The notes under the pieces are model-generated. The model made no database searches and was not told the DNA's origin. It saw nothing but the letters and a program-made list of their open reading frames with translations. Below, one piece after another: positions 9,798 to 17,905 of a DNA stretch of 64,000 nt. The translations under genes were made by a program, and so were the position numbers. Position 1 is the stretch's first letter; every line of letters begins with the position of its first letter. Source of the stretch: an uncultured Cellvibrio sp. (GTDB taxonomy: Bacteria; Pseudomonadota; Gammaproteobacteria; Pseudomonadales; Cellvibrionaceae); contig CALFXJ010000006.1 of the NCBI GenBank assembly GCA_937958105.1, forward strand, positions 248,001 through 312,000. The letters are read 5' to 3'.

Positions 9798-10439
9798 GTG
9801 GCCGCGCTGGCTGGTCCAACAACAACCGGGCTACTCACCGTGCAATTGACTACTTTCTGGCGACGCTGGCTGATATTTATTGTTGCCCTTATTCCTCTGA
9901 TCTGGTTGACGTTTAACACCATCACGCAACAATTGGGTGCAGACCCCGCCAAAACCATTGTCCTTTATACCGGCGAGTGGACACTCTATTTTCTGTTTAT
10001 CACCTTATCAATAACGCCGCTGCGACGGTTGTTGAAATGGAACTGGCTGATGCCTCATCGGCGGATGCTGGGGCTCTTCGCATTGTTTTACGGGGTATTA
10101 CACCTGCTGTCTTATGCTGTGTTTATCCTGGGACTGGATCTGGGCCGTCTGGCTGCGGAAACCATCAAGCGGCCGTATATCACAGCGGGGTTTCCGGCAC
10201 TGCTGATTCTGATTGTGCTGGGTATTACCTCGACCCAAGCCATGGTGCGGCGTCTGGGTAAGAACTGGGCCAGATTGCATCGGCTGGTGTATCTGGCATT
10301 AATCCTGGCCTGGATACATGTGCTGTGGCAGGTGCGGTCGAGTTATTTCGAAGCGACGGTCTACGGGGCTATTGCCTTGTGTTTGCTGGGAATACGCGTG
10401 TATTTCTTATGGCGCAAACGGCAAGCACGCAGCGGTTAA
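9798..10439 (+). CDS. msrQ: MsrQ haem-binding membrane subunit
   Basis: Inner-membrane b-haem protein of the ferric-reductase-like transmembrane family that carries electrons from the quinone pool to MsrP. It has 213 residues with about six hydrophobic helices and conserved histidines in helices (GVLHLLSYAVF, RLHRLVYLALILAWIHVLW). The start shown is GTG 9798, preceded by AGGTCGGG; a second in-frame GTG at 9840 (VQLTTFWRRW) is an alternative and would be closer to the usual N-terminus. The gene ends at a strong bidirectional terminator shared with the convergent efp. Confidence 0.92.
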   Translation: MAALAGPTTTGLLTVQLTTFWRRWLIFIVALIPLIWLTFNTITQQLGADPAKTIVLYTGEWTLYFLFITLSITPLRRLLKWNWLMPHRRMLGLFALFYGVLHLLSYAVFILGLDLGRLAAETIKRPYITAGFPALLILIVLGITSTQAMVRRLGKNWARLHRLVYLALILAWIHVLWQVRSSYFEATVYGAIALCLLGIRVYFLWRKRQARSG

Positions 10440-10496
10440 GAAGACGGTTTTGCCTGCGGTGTGCATAAAAGGTGTCATGGAATACGCAAAAAAAAA

Positions 10497-10520
10497 GCCC
10501 CGCAAAAACGGGGCTTTTTT
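10497..10520. terminator. Bidirectional terminator between msrQ and efp
   Basis: Perfect six-base stem GCCCCG / CGGGGC (10497-10502, 10509-10514), flanked by an A run on the left and seven T on the right, so it works in both directions for the convergent genes. Confidence 0.9.
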
Positions 10521-10537
10521 TATTGATCCGGTTTCGC

Positions 10538-11104
10538 TTACGCCTTGGCGCGCGACTTGTATTCACCGGTGCGGGTGTCGATAGAGATAAGATCACCGAT
10601 CTCTACGAATGCCGATACCTGCAGTTCAGTACCGTTGTTCAAACGAGCGGTTTTCATCACTTTACCGGAGGTGTCGCCACGTACTGCCGGTTCGGTGTAG
10701 GCGATTTCACGCACGATGGTGGTAGGTGGAGTAATTGAGATTACACGCCCTTCGTAGAATACCGCTTCACAGACATCCTGCATGCCGTCTTCGATGTACA
10801 GCAGCAGATCGCCCAGGTCTTCTTTAGCGATCTCGTACTGTTCGTAGTCAGCGTCAACGAACACGTACATAGGATCAGCGTAGTAAGAGTAGGTGACTTC
10901 TTTGCGATCGAGGATGATGTCTTCGAACTTGTCGTCGGCTTTGTAAACAGTTTCGGTAGCAATGTTGTTCAGCAGGTTCTTCAGCTTCATCTTAACAACG
11001 GCAGCGTTGCGGCCTGACTTGTTAAACTCCGCTTTCTGGATAACCCAGGGTGAGCCGTCGATGCTGATAACATGACCGGCGCGCAGTTCTTGTGCTGTTT
11101 TCAT
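10538..11104 (-). CDS. efp: Translation elongation factor P (arginine type)
   Basis: EF-P rescues ribosomes stalled at polyproline. The 188-residue protein has the three beta-barrel domains of the family (MKTAQELRAGHVISIDG to the C-terminal DTRTGEYKSRAKA). The tip of domain I reads NKSGRNAAVV with arginine at position 32, where the lysine-type enzyme has Lys34. Arg32 is the acceptor for rhamnosylation by EarP, whose gene lies immediately upstream. I use ATG 11104 rather than the ATG four codons earlier, because the family starts at MKTAQ. A TATAGT element on the reverse strand at 11141-11146 could be a private -10, letting efp be made at higher levels than earP. Confidence 0.96.
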   Translation of the reverse strand: MKTAQELRAGHVISIDGSPWVIQKAEFNKSGRNAAVVKMKLKNLLNNIATETVYKADDKFEDIILDRKEVTYSYYADPMYVFVDADYEQYEIAKEDLGDLLLYIEDGMQDVCEAVFYEGRVISITPPTTIVREIAYTEPAVRGDTSGKVMKTARLNNGTELQVSAFVEIGDLISIDTRTGEYKSRAKA

Positions 11105-11141
11105 GACGAATCCCAAAATTGATGATTAAAAACGGCGGCTA

Positions 11142-12293
11142 CTATAGCGGTTTTTTACAGAATTGCACCAGTTTTGCAGCCAAATCCCCCAAAGAATTTA
11201 GGTCCTGTTCCCAGTTCTGGCTATAGCGCTGCCACTCCGACAGCCTCTCCAGGCACTGGTTCCAGGGGGGCTGGCAGTCAAATCCACGATTCCATGCCCC
11301 CCACAGGGCATCTACAGCCTCGCCCAGCTCAGTGGACATGTCCGCCCGGTAACGCTGGAGAAAGGCCTCCAGCTTAGCCAGGTGCGCATCGTCTTCCTGG
11401 GGGTAGATATGCCAGACCAGCGGCCGCGCTGCCCATTGCGCGCGGACAAAGGAGTCCTCGCCCCGCACGAAATTGAGATGGCAGCCCCAGAGCAGCCGAT
11501 CGTACTGATCCTGGCTTAGAAACGGGATCACCTGGAGCGTCAGCTGATCCCGTCGGATGACGTCTCCCGGGGCAAGCGTGATTCCCAGATGCTGGCAGAT
11601 CAATGGCAGGATCTTGCCTTCCGGCACCAGACAATGGACTGCTTGGGGAGAGTTCCGCCAGTTGTCCAGCAGGGAATAAATAGCGGAATTTTCGTAGCTG
11701 AACAGAGAGATCAGCAGGGCATCCGGCTGCTCCACAACGCCCAGCGCGGCGAGAAATTGGCTTCGCAGGTCGGCAGATTGCTGAAAGGCAGCACGTTGCT
11801 CGCGCAGCCGGGCTTCGCACAGCAGTCCACCGGTGCGCTCGGTAAAACCGGGGAAGAAGAAGGTTTTGGTAAGGCCATTCTGCGGGTGGATGGACCGCAT
11901 ACCGTGACAGTCGTCAATCCAGGCTTCTGCACTGAGGTATTCAAGGTTCAGCCAGACGGGACGCGGGTTACGGGCGGCCATGGCGTCTATGTAGTTCGGG
12001 GGAAGATCGCAGGCAAAGGCCTCAATCACCACGTCAGCGATCTCGGTTGTGGTAGCTTCCGGGGTCCAGAGAATTACTTCGATCCCGCTGACCACCTGGT
12101 GGGATTCCTCCGTGGCGCTGGGCCAGAGCCTGCGCAGTGCCTTGATGTCGTCCAGCCAAAGGCGCACCGACAGGTTATATTCCGTCCGCAGTTGACGGGC
12201 AAGGCGCCAGCAGACGCCGATATCGCCGTAGTTGTCGATCACGCGACAAAAGATGTCCCAACGTTGAGGAGTTTGATCAAGCGAAGTCTTCAT
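11142..12293 (-). CDS. earP: EF-P arginine rhamnosyltransferase EarP
   Basis: Transfers rhamnose from dTDP-rhamnose to Arg32 of EF-P, activating it. The 383-residue protein (formerly DUF2331) has a GT-B fold; the N-terminal sequence WDIFCRVIDNYGDIGVCWRLARQL carries the family's catalytic-region motif with the conserved aspartate of NYGDIGV. The nucleotide-sugar side near the C-terminus includes LNFVRGEDSFVRAQWAARPLVWHIYPQEDDAH. ATG 12293 gives the normal family start; a longer frame to 12416 adds 41 unrelated residues. Its stop lies 37 bp before efp, in the same direction. Confidence 0.95.
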   Translation of the reverse strand: MKTSLDQTPQRWDIFCRVIDNYGDIGVCWRLARQLRTEYNLSVRLWLDDIKALRRLWPSATEESHQVVSGIEVILWTPEATTTEIADVVIEAFACDLPPNYIDAMAARNPRPVWLNLEYLSAEAWIDDCHGMRSIHPQNGLTKTFFFPGFTERTGGLLCEARLREQRAAFQQSADLRSQFLAALGVVEQPDALLISLFSYENSAIYSLLDNWRNSPQAVHCLVPEGKILPLICQHLGITLAPGDVIRRDQLTLQVIPFLSQDQYDRLLWGCHLNFVRGEDSFVRAQWAARPLVWHIYPQEDDAHLAKLEAFLQRYRADMSTELGEAVDALWGAWNRGFDCQPPWNQCLERLSEWQRYSQNWEQDLNSLGDLAAKLVQFCKKPL

Positions 12294-12436
12294 GGCATTC
12301 ACGTCAGGCGGGTTAGCGGTAGAACGAAAAGCCGCCAGTCTACCAGCTTGAAATCGGCAGACGTTATTGCCAATGTGAAGAATTGCTGCGAGAGTGGCGC
12401 CCTGAGAGCAATCCATGAAGAATGAAAGAGGTCGTT

Positions 12437-12973
12437 ATGCCATCTCTGCAGGATCAATTACTTAAAGCGGGCTTGGTTGATAAGAAGCAGGTCAAGCAGG
12501 CCAACAAGGAAAAGCGCAAGCAAACCAACCTTGCCCGTCGCTCAACCGAAGCGGTCGTTGATGAGGTCAAGCAGCAGGCGGAGCAGGCACGTCAGGAAAA
12601 GGCGGCCCGTGATCGCGAATTAAACCGGCAGCGCGATCAGGAGATGCAGAACCGGGCGATTGCCGCACAGATCAAGCAGCTGGTGGACAACAACCGGCAG
12701 CCCAAGGGCGGCGATGTTGAATACAACTTTACCGACGGCAAGCACATCAAGAAAATTCGCGTAACGCCGACGATCCAGCAGCAGTTAATCCGCGGACAAT
12801 TGACCATTGTGAAATCAGTGGATGAGTACGAGCTGGTACCGCGTGTCATCGCCGACAAGATTGCTGTGCGCGATCCTGCCTGTGTACTGGTTGCTAACAC
12901 CCGGTCTGCCAGTGACACTAACGAGGACGATCCCTACGCTGATTACGTCATTCCGGATGATCTGATGTGGTAA
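12437..12973 (+). CDS. DUF2058 / YaiL-like protein
   Basis: A 178-residue soluble protein of the DUF2058 family, which resembles E. coli YaiL; no function is established. The sequence opens with MPSLQDQLLKAGLVDKKQVK, then a strongly charged region at about 20-75 (KEKRKQTNLARRS, QEKAARDRELNRQRDQEMQ) that is probably a long coiled helix. A compact beta domain ending in VLVANT follows. ATG 12437 is chosen over ATG 12422 because GAAAGAGG lies between them at ribosome-binding distance. The gene is divergent from earP. Confidence 0.85.
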   Translation: MPSLQDQLLKAGLVDKKQVKQANKEKRKQTNLARRSTEAVVDEVKQQAEQARQEKAARDRELNRQRDQEMQNRAIAAQIKQLVDNNRQPKGGDVEYNFTDGKHIKKIRVTPTIQQQLIRGQLTIVKSVDEYELVPRVIADKIAVRDPACVLVANTRSASDTNEDDPYADYVIPDDLMW

Positions 12974-12979
12974 TCCGCA

Positions 12980-12998
12980 GCCGGGACCCTGTCCCGGC
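12980..12998. other. GC-rich hairpin after the DUF2058 gene
   Basis: Perfect 8-base stem GCCGGGAC / GTCCCGGC with a 3-base loop, 7 bp past the stop codon. No T run follows, so it may be a weak terminator or an mRNA-stabilising stem. Confidence 0.5.
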
Positions 12999-13026
12999 CT
13001 GACTTAACCGTGGATGCGGTGCAACT

Positions 13027-13281
13027 ATGCTTATGCTGAAAAATCCCATCACTGCGATCCTTCGCAGTCAATCGCCTCGCGGTATTAAGGTCATTGCCTT
13101 AAGTCTGTTCCTGGTACTCGCCTGCGCCGCTCCAATGATGCTGTACGTCGTGTTCGGCCCGGAAGATGGCAACCCTGTTGGCCTGGGCTTCCTCTTCGCC
13201 GGCGGCGCATTGATCGCCCACGTCGGCTTCACCATAGGTCTGCTGCTGCTGATCTGGGATACCTTCATCAAAAAGAAATAA
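13027..13281 (+). CDS. Small two-helix membrane protein, unknown function
   Basis: An 84-residue protein with two hydrophobic segments (about 21-43, VIALSLFLVLACAAPMMLYVVF, and 52-78, LGFLFAGGALIAHVGFTIGLLLLIW) and a basic tail (KKK). A short positively charged N-terminus suggests both ends are cytoplasmic. It follows the DUF2058 gene by 53 bp in the same direction. I do not recognise a family. An alternative start at ATG 13033 would shorten it by two residues. Two REP elements lie immediately downstream. Confidence 0.65.
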   Translation: MLMLKNPITAILRSQSPRGIKVIALSLFLVLACAAPMMLYVVFGPEDGNPVGLGFLFAGGALIAHVGFTIGLLLLIWDTFIKKK

Positions 13282-13294
13282 ACCCAACCCCAAT

Positions 13295-13328
13295 GTAGGT
13301 CGGATTAGCGAAGCGTAATCCGACACCC
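13295..13328 (+). repeat. REP element copy 1
   Basis: GTAG tetranucleotide followed by hairpin GTCGGATTA / TAATCCGAC with GC-GAA-GC loop. Found in eight copies between 13.3 and 18.9 kb; this one is 13 bp past a stop codon. Confidence 0.85.
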
Positions 13329-13359
13329 AGGCAGGTTCTCCAATAATTCTTACGCATCA

Positions 13360-13393
13360 GTAGGTCGGATTAGCGAAGCGTAATCCGACACCC
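13360..13393 (+). repeat. REP element copy 2
   Basis: Identical over its 34 bases to copy 1, in the same orientation, 31 bp further on. The two sit between convergent genes. Confidence 0.85.
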
Positions 13394-13405
13394 TCATAAC
13401 AACCA

Positions 13406-15235
13406 TCAAACCTCACCCAGAAAACCACCGGATTGATGCGCCCAGAGCTGTGCATAAAGCCCGCCAAGCGCAATAAGCTCCGTATGCGTACCTTGCTCAA
13501 CAATACGTCCCTGATCCAGAACGATCAGGCGATCCAGCGCTGCGATGGTCGACAGGCGATGCGCGATGGCGATAACGGTTTTGCCTTCCATCAGCGTCGT
13601 CAGGTTTGCCTGAATGGCTGCTTCAACCTCTGAGTCCAGGGCTGAGGTTGCTTCGTCCAAAATCAGAATCGGAGCATCTTTGATCAGCACCCGCGCAATG
13701 GCGATCCGCTGACGTTGACCACCGGATAATTTCACCCCGCGCTCCCCCACGTGCGCGTCATAGCCGGTACGATTTTTCCCGTCATTGAGCTGCAGGATAA
13801 ATTCATGGGCCTCTGCCTGGCGGGCCGCGCGAATCATATCTTCTTCAGTCGCGTCAGGTTTGCCGTACAGCAGGTTATCGCGCACCGAACGATGCAACAG
13901 AGAGGTGTCCTGCGTGACCATGCCGATGCGCGCGCGCAGACTTTCCTGAGAAACTTCCGCAATATTCTTGCCGTCGATGAGAATTCTCCCGGACTCCACG
14001 TCATAAAAACGCATCAACAGGTTCACCAGCGTGGATTTACCGGAACCGGAGCGGCCCACCAGACCAATTTTTTCACCCGGCTTGATATCTAGAGAAAAGC
14101 CATCAATAACGCCGCTGCCTTTACCGTAATGAAAACTCACCTTGTCAAACGTGATACCACCTTTCTGAATGGGCAGGGCGGGAGCATTGGGCACATCCTG
14201 CACATCGCGGGGACGGGACAAGGTATTCAGACCGTCACGCGCCGTACCAATATTTTCAAACAGGGAGGACACTTCCCACATGATCCATTGGGCCATGCCA
14301 TTCAAGCGCAGCACCAGACCCACCGCTGCCGCGATGGCGCCGGTGGAGATGGCGGAGGTAGTCCAGAGCCAGACGGACAGTGCAGTAACAGAAAAAATCA
14401 GCAGTGCAGTCAGAGTCCAGACGCCACTGTTCAGCAAGGTGGCGAGGCGCATCTGCCGATAGACCGTTGTCAGAAAATGCTCCATGCCTTCTCGTGCATA
14501 AGCGGCTTCGCGTTGCGAGTGAGAAAATAATTTAACGGTGGAGATATTGGTATAGGTATCCACCAGCCGCCCCGTCATATCGGAACGTGCATCAGCCTGT
14601 TCTGCCGATACCTTGGCAAGGCGGGGAAGAAAGTAATACAACAGTGCGACGTAACAGACGAACCAGACCAGCAGGGGGATCGTCAGACGATAATCGAGTG
14701 AGGCCACGAGTATCAGCATCCCGGTAAAATACACGGCAACATACAGCATGACATCCAGCAACTTCATGACTGTTTCACGCACCGCCAAGGCAGTCTGCAT
14801 GACTTTGGTTGCTACCCGCCCAGCAAATTCATTCTGATAAAAGGACAGACTCTGGCCCAGCAGATAGCGGTGAGCCTGCCAGCGAATCCGCATGGGGTAA
14901 TTCCCCAGTAGCGTCTGATGGATAACAGTTGAATGCAGGAAGACCGCACAGGGAAGGGCAAGCAATATCACCACTGCCATCACGATCAATTCTTTGCCGG
15001 ACTCGGCGAATAAACTGGTCGGCGTATGCGCGTTGAGTTTGTCGACGAGTTCACCTAAGAATCCGAACAGGGAAACCTCCATCACCGCCACAGCACCAGT
15101 AAGCAGCGCCATAAACAGCAGATGAATCTCAATGCCGCGGGTGTAATGGCGACAGAACGCAAACAAAGTTTTAGGTGGTTGCTGCGGGTCCTGGGGCGGG
15201 AAGGGTTTAATCAGCTTTTCAAAAAATGTAAACAT
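13406..15235 (-). CDS. ABC transporter, fused permease and ATPase (exporter type)
   Basis: A homodimer-forming half transporter of the MsbA/multidrug exporter type; the substrate is unknown. The N-terminal 330 residues hold about six membrane helices. The C-terminal ATPase has Walker A GRSGSGKST near residue 400, signature LSGGQRQRIAIA, Walker B ILILDEATSALDSE and the switch histidine in IAHRLST. Length is 609 residues, normal for the family. The start shown is ATG 15235 (MFTFFEKLIKPF); an ATG at 15250 is in frame and possible. The gene is monocistronic and reads toward the REP pair. Confidence 0.92.
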   Translation of the reverse strand: MFTFFEKLIKPFPPQDPQQPPKTLFAFCRHYTRGIEIHLLFMALLTGAVAVMEVSLFGFLGELVDKLNAHTPTSLFAESGKELIVMAVVILLALPCAVFLHSTVIHQTLLGNYPMRIRWQAHRYLLGQSLSFYQNEFAGRVATKVMQTALAVRETVMKLLDVMLYVAVYFTGMLILVASLDYRLTIPLLVWFVCYVALLYYFLPRLAKVSAEQADARSDMTGRLVDTYTNISTVKLFSHSQREAAYAREGMEHFLTTVYRQMRLATLLNSGVWTLTALLIFSVTALSVWLWTTSAISTGAIAAAVGLVLRLNGMAQWIMWEVSSLFENIGTARDGLNTLSRPRDVQDVPNAPALPIQKGGITFDKVSFHYGKGSGVIDGFSLDIKPGEKIGLVGRSGSGKSTLVNLLMRFYDVESGRILIDGKNIAEVSQESLRARIGMVTQDTSLLHRSVRDNLLYGKPDATEEDMIRAARQAEAHEFILQLNDGKNRTGYDAHVGERGVKLSGGQRQRIAIARVLIKDAPILILDEATSALDSEVEAAIQANLTTLMEGKTVIAIAHRLSTIAALDRLIVLDQGRIVEQGTHTELIALGGLYAQLWAHQSGGFLGEV

Positions 15236-15466
15236 GGTGACCAACATCAATCAGCGTGAGCCTGATTTGTTCGGATGAGACATCACACATTGGATGTCAT
15301 CGGACAGGTAAAAGGCCGTGGTTTAAAATCGGCGGCCAGTCTATCATTTCACTGTCTGCTGCGCTCGGTAAATGAGCAGACCGCCGACACCTTTGGACAT
15401 TTCTTTACAATTTGTTGGTGCTTAAAGAATAACCACATCGCGTATTTGCAATTCAGAGAAGATGCT

Positions 15467-15859
15467 ATGAGAAACTTTTTGTTATGTTTTGCCGCCGGCT
15501 GTGTCGGTGGAGTGATTTACTGTGTAGTGATGTGGCTGTTCAGCCGCTACGGTATTTCTCAATCTTTAGGTGTCAGCCTTTACGGTTCGGTGGCTCCACA
15601 GTGGATGTATCCACGCATCGTCTGGGGAGGTTTGTGGGGGCTGTTATTTTTGTTGCCGATGCTGACCAGCAGCATTTTCCTGCGCAGCTTTGTTATCAGC
15701 CTGATTCCGACATTTGTCTGGCTTTTTATTATTTATCCTTTTTACGCGGGCAAAGGGTTTGCCGGTCTGCAGCTGGGGCTGTTGGCACCGCTGCTGGTGT
15801 GGTTCTTCTTCTGGGTGTGGGCGTTTGCATCGGTGGTGACCTTGCGGTTGGCGAGGTAG
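15467..15859 (+). CDS. Small integral membrane protein, unknown function
   Basis: A 130-residue protein with about four hydrophobic helices (FLLCFAAGCVGGVIYCVVMW, IVWGGLWGLLFLLPML, FVISLIPTFVWLFIIYPF and LLAPLLVWFFFWVWAFASVV). AGAGAAG lies about 6 bases upstream of ATG 15467. The frame is open back to 15275, but the earlier part has no membrane character and no ribosome-binding site. The overall look is of a conserved hypothetical of four-helix type; I cannot name a family. It is divergent from the ABC transporter. Confidence 0.75.
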   Translation: MRNFLLCFAAGCVGGVIYCVVMWLFSRYGISQSLGVSLYGSVAPQWMYPRIVWGGLWGLLFLLPMLTSSIFLRSFVISLIPTFVWLFIIYPFYAGKGFAGLQLGLLAPLLVWFFFWVWAFASVVTLRLAR

Positions 15860-15931
15860 TTTGAGGTGAAGGCAGGGTGAAGGCAGGGTGAAGGTGAGGG
15901 GTGGGAGAGGTGTGATGGGTTAGAGAGCTGC

Positions 15932-15963
15932 TGTCGGATTACGCTTCGCTAATACGATCTACG
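15932..15963 (-). repeat. REP element copy 3 (degenerate arm)
   Basis: Reverse-orientation copy. One arm has changed (AATACGAT in place of AATCCGAC), breaking a stem pair. First of five clustered copies. Confidence 0.75.
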
Positions 15964-15995
15964 GTGGGGCGATTGATAGGTTGGATGGGGATTTA

Positions 15996-16025
15996 TCGGA
16001 TTACGCGTTGCTAATCCGATCTACG
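15996..16025 (-). repeat. REP element copy 4
   Basis: Reverse-orientation copy with loop CGCGTTGC and a partly decayed foot (TATCGG). Confidence 0.75.
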
Positions 16026-16057
16026 GCTGGTGGGTGTGATTGAGGCTTTGGATGGGT

Positions 16058-16089
16058 TGTCGGATTACGCTTCGCTAATCCGACCTACG
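16058..16089 (-). repeat. REP element copy 5
   Basis: Reverse-orientation copy identical in its core to copies 1 and 2, ending in CCTAC, the complement of GTAGG. Confidence 0.85.
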
Positions 16090-16116
16090 GGTTTGGGTGT
16101 GGTGTGGTGAGGTTTT

Positions 16117-16150
16117 GTAGGTCGGATTAGGCGCAGCCGTAATCCGACAT
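16117..16150 (+). repeat. REP element copy 6 (GGC-GCA-GCC loop)
   Basis: Forward copy with GTAG foot and conserved arms; the inner stem is changed on both sides (GGC with GCC), preserving pairing. Confidence 0.85.
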
Positions 16151-16193
16151 CGGCAGGTCTCGCCATGTTCACCCCGCTCCGACAGCAAACCTT

Positions 16194-16225
16194 GTAGGTC
16201 GTATTAGCGAAGCGTAATCCGACAT
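16194..16225 (+). repeat. REP element copy 7
   Basis: Forward copy; the left arm reads GTCGTATTA, one base off the consensus. Confidence 0.8.
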
Positions 16226-16271
16226 CGCCCCGTCACCATGGTCCCGAAAGCCGGCTTCTCACCATCTCCAA

Positions 16272-16296
16272 TAAAAAAAGCCCCGGTAAAGGGGCT
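16272..16296 (-). terminator. Terminator of the pirin gene
   Basis: On the reverse strand AGCCCC / GGGGCT stem with a 6-base loop, followed by seven T. It lies 11 bp past the pirin stop codon. Confidence 0.88.
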
Positions 16297-16307
16297 GAAA
16301 CAAAACA

Positions 16308-17162
16308 TCAATAATTAATCAGATCGCCGCTGCGATAATCCCGGATAGCCTGTTCGATCTCTTCCGGTGTGTTCATCACAAACGGGCCGTACTGGGCGAT
16401 GGGTTCGCGGATGGGTTTTCCGGCGAGCACCAGAAAACGGCTGTCAACACTGGTGCTGACGATCTTCAGTTCATCGCCCTTGAACAGCAGGCCGGCGTTA
16501 CCGCTGCTCAGCTTTCGCTGGTCGTTGCCAATGGCGATCTCGCCCTGATAAACGTACACAAACAGGTTATGCTCTTCAGGAACCTTCTGCTCAAACACCG
16601 CATCCTCAGGCAGATGCACATCCCAATAAATCGGCTCCGTGCTTAACCCATGGATGGGGCCGGTTACTGTCTCGCCATTCACGCTGACCTGGTTGGCAAT
16701 GACTTTCACCTGACCGCCGCCGGGCAGAGCGACTACCGGAATATCCCGCGCGGGGATGTCGCGGTAGGCTGCTGGTTTCATCTTCTCTGCTGCCGGCAGG
16801 TTCAGCCACAACTGGAAGCCGCGCATTGCGCCGTGCTCCTGCTGAGGCATCTCAGAGTGGATAATTCCACGACCCGCCGTCATCCATTGCACATCGCCAC
16901 TTTTCAGATCGCCACGGTTGCCCATATGGTCTTCGTGCAGCATGTGGCCTTCCAGCATGTAGGTGACGGTTTCGAACCCACGATGAGGGTGGGATGGAAA
17001 GCCGGCGATATAATCGTCGGCATTCTCCGAGTTGAACTCATCCAGCATCAAAAACGGATCGAAGCGGACGCTGGGTGCCTGGCCCAGGCTTCGTTTTATG
17101 CGCACGCCAGCCCCATCGCTGGTGGCGCGGCCGGGGACAATCTGTTGCAGTTCGCGTTGCAT
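16308..17162 (-). CDS. Pirin family protein (bicupin)
   Basis: A 284-residue cupin protein of the pirin family; bacterial relatives include metal-dependent quercetin dioxygenase-like proteins, but the physiological substrate is unknown. The N-terminal cupin holds the metal-binding set FPSHPHRGFETVTYMLEG...HEDHMG and the signature MTAGRGIIHSEMP. The C-terminal cupin is degenerate, as is normal. AGGAGG lies just upstream of the ATG. It follows azoR by 18 bp on the same strand, so the two form a transcription unit divergent from the LysR gene. Confidence 0.93.
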   Translation of the reverse strand: MQRELQQIVPGRATSDGAGVRIKRSLGQAPSVRFDPFLMLDEFNSENADDYIAGFPSHPHRGFETVTYMLEGHMLHEDHMGNRGDLKSGDVQWMTAGRGIIHSEMPQQEHGAMRGFQLWLNLPAAEKMKPAAYRDIPARDIPVVALPGGGQVKVIANQVSVNGETVTGPIHGLSTEPIYWDVHLPEDAVFEQKVPEEHNLFVYVYQGEIAIGNDQRKLSSGNAGLLFKGDELKIVSTSVDSRFLVLAGKPIREPIAQYGPFVMNTPEEIEQAIRDYRSGDLINY

Positions 17163-17180
17163 AAAACCTCCTGAAAAATG

Positions 17181-17777
17181 TTAAGCCGCGGTCAGTTCGG
17201 CAATCCGCTTCTGAGCCTTGGCGATGCCTTGGGCTTTGCTGTCGTCGCCCAGTGCCAGCCCTTCAGCGAAGACATATTCAAGCTGTTTAAAGCCCACAAA
17301 GTTGAGCAAGGTGGTCAGTTGCCAATCGGCTGGTCCGCCAGCGTAATAGCCGCCGCGGGTAGCAAAGATATACACCGGCACATTGGGCAGCAAACCTTCC
17401 GGGCCTTCGCTGGTATAGCGGAAGGTGACACCGGCGCGGGCGATGTGATCGAAATAGGCTTTAAGTGTCGAAGGCATGCCGAAGTTATACAGGGGTACGC
17501 CAAAGACGATGACATCAGCATTGCGCAATTCACTAATCAATTCATCGGAATAGTCGACCACGGCCTGCTGCTCCGGCGTACGCTGGTCAGCCGGGGTAAA
17601 CAGAGCTCCCATGCGCGCACCATCGAGATGGGGTACAGCATCGGCGGCCAGATCGCGTACCACGACTTTGCCGTTGGGGTTCTGTGCTTGCCAGCGCGCC
17701 ACGAATTCGTTGCTCAATGCAGTGGACTGACTGTTGTCGCCAGTGATGGCGCTGGTGATCTGTAACAGAGTGCTCAT
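17181..17777 (-). CDS. azoR: FMN-dependent NADH-azoreductase
   Basis: Flavodoxin-fold oxidoreductase that reduces quinones and azo compounds with NADH; 198 residues, the normal length. Recognisable stretches are MSTLLQITSAITGDNSQS (FMN phosphate loop), PLYNFGMPSTLKAYFDHIARAGVTF and FATRGGYYAGG. ATG 17777 is preceded by AAGGAGC at ideal distance, so I reject the longer frame from 17816. It is the first gene of azoR-pirin, divergent from a LysR regulator that probably controls it, a common arrangement for quinone-responsive azoreductases. Confidence 0.95.
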   Translation of the reverse strand: MSTLLQITSAITGDNSQSTALSNEFVARWQAQNPNGKVVVRDLAADAVPHLDGARMGALFTPADQRTPEQQAVVDYSDELISELRNADVIVFGVPLYNFGMPSTLKAYFDHIARAGVTFRYTSEGPEGLLPNVPVYIFATRGGYYAGGPADWQLTTLLNFVGFKQLEYVFAEGLALGDDSKAQGIAKAQKRIAELTAA

Positions 17778-17848
17778 GATAGTGCTCCTTGAATGGATAA
17801 GAGGCTGAATTGCCATGGGAGCTATTTAATGATTTGACCAGCCGATGA

Positions 17849-17864
17849 TAAATAGCGATATTTA
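17849..17864. promoter_or_regulatory. Candidate LysR-type operator
   Basis: Palindrome TAAATA-GCGA-TATTTA in the 128-bp divergent region between azoR and the LysR gene. It fits the T-N11-A style of LysR sites. Assignment rests on position and symmetry only. Confidence 0.4.
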
Positions 17865-17905
17865 GCTTGTTTTGATCGAAAATCCTAATCTATGGGAAGT
17901 CTTCT

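Larger units (their letters stand above)
15860..16307. other. Gene-free REP cluster
   Basis: About 450 bp between a small membrane-protein gene and the pirin gene, made up almost wholly of REP copies 3-7, a short G-rich direct repeat (GGCAGGGTGAA, about 15871-15891) and the pirin terminator. No coding frame is supported. Confidence 0.7.

Noticed and set aside
11589..12425. 278-codon forward frame opposite earP
   Set aside because: Lies entirely over the earP gene, whose family match and neighbour efp are clear; no features of its own.
15866..15892. Short tandem GGCAGGGTGAA repeats
   Set aside because: Only two to three imperfect units; too little to call a functional array.
15860..16310. 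Possible CRISPR array
   Set aside because: The repeats are palindromic in alternating orientation with unequal spacing and no cas genes, which fits REP elements, not CRISPR.
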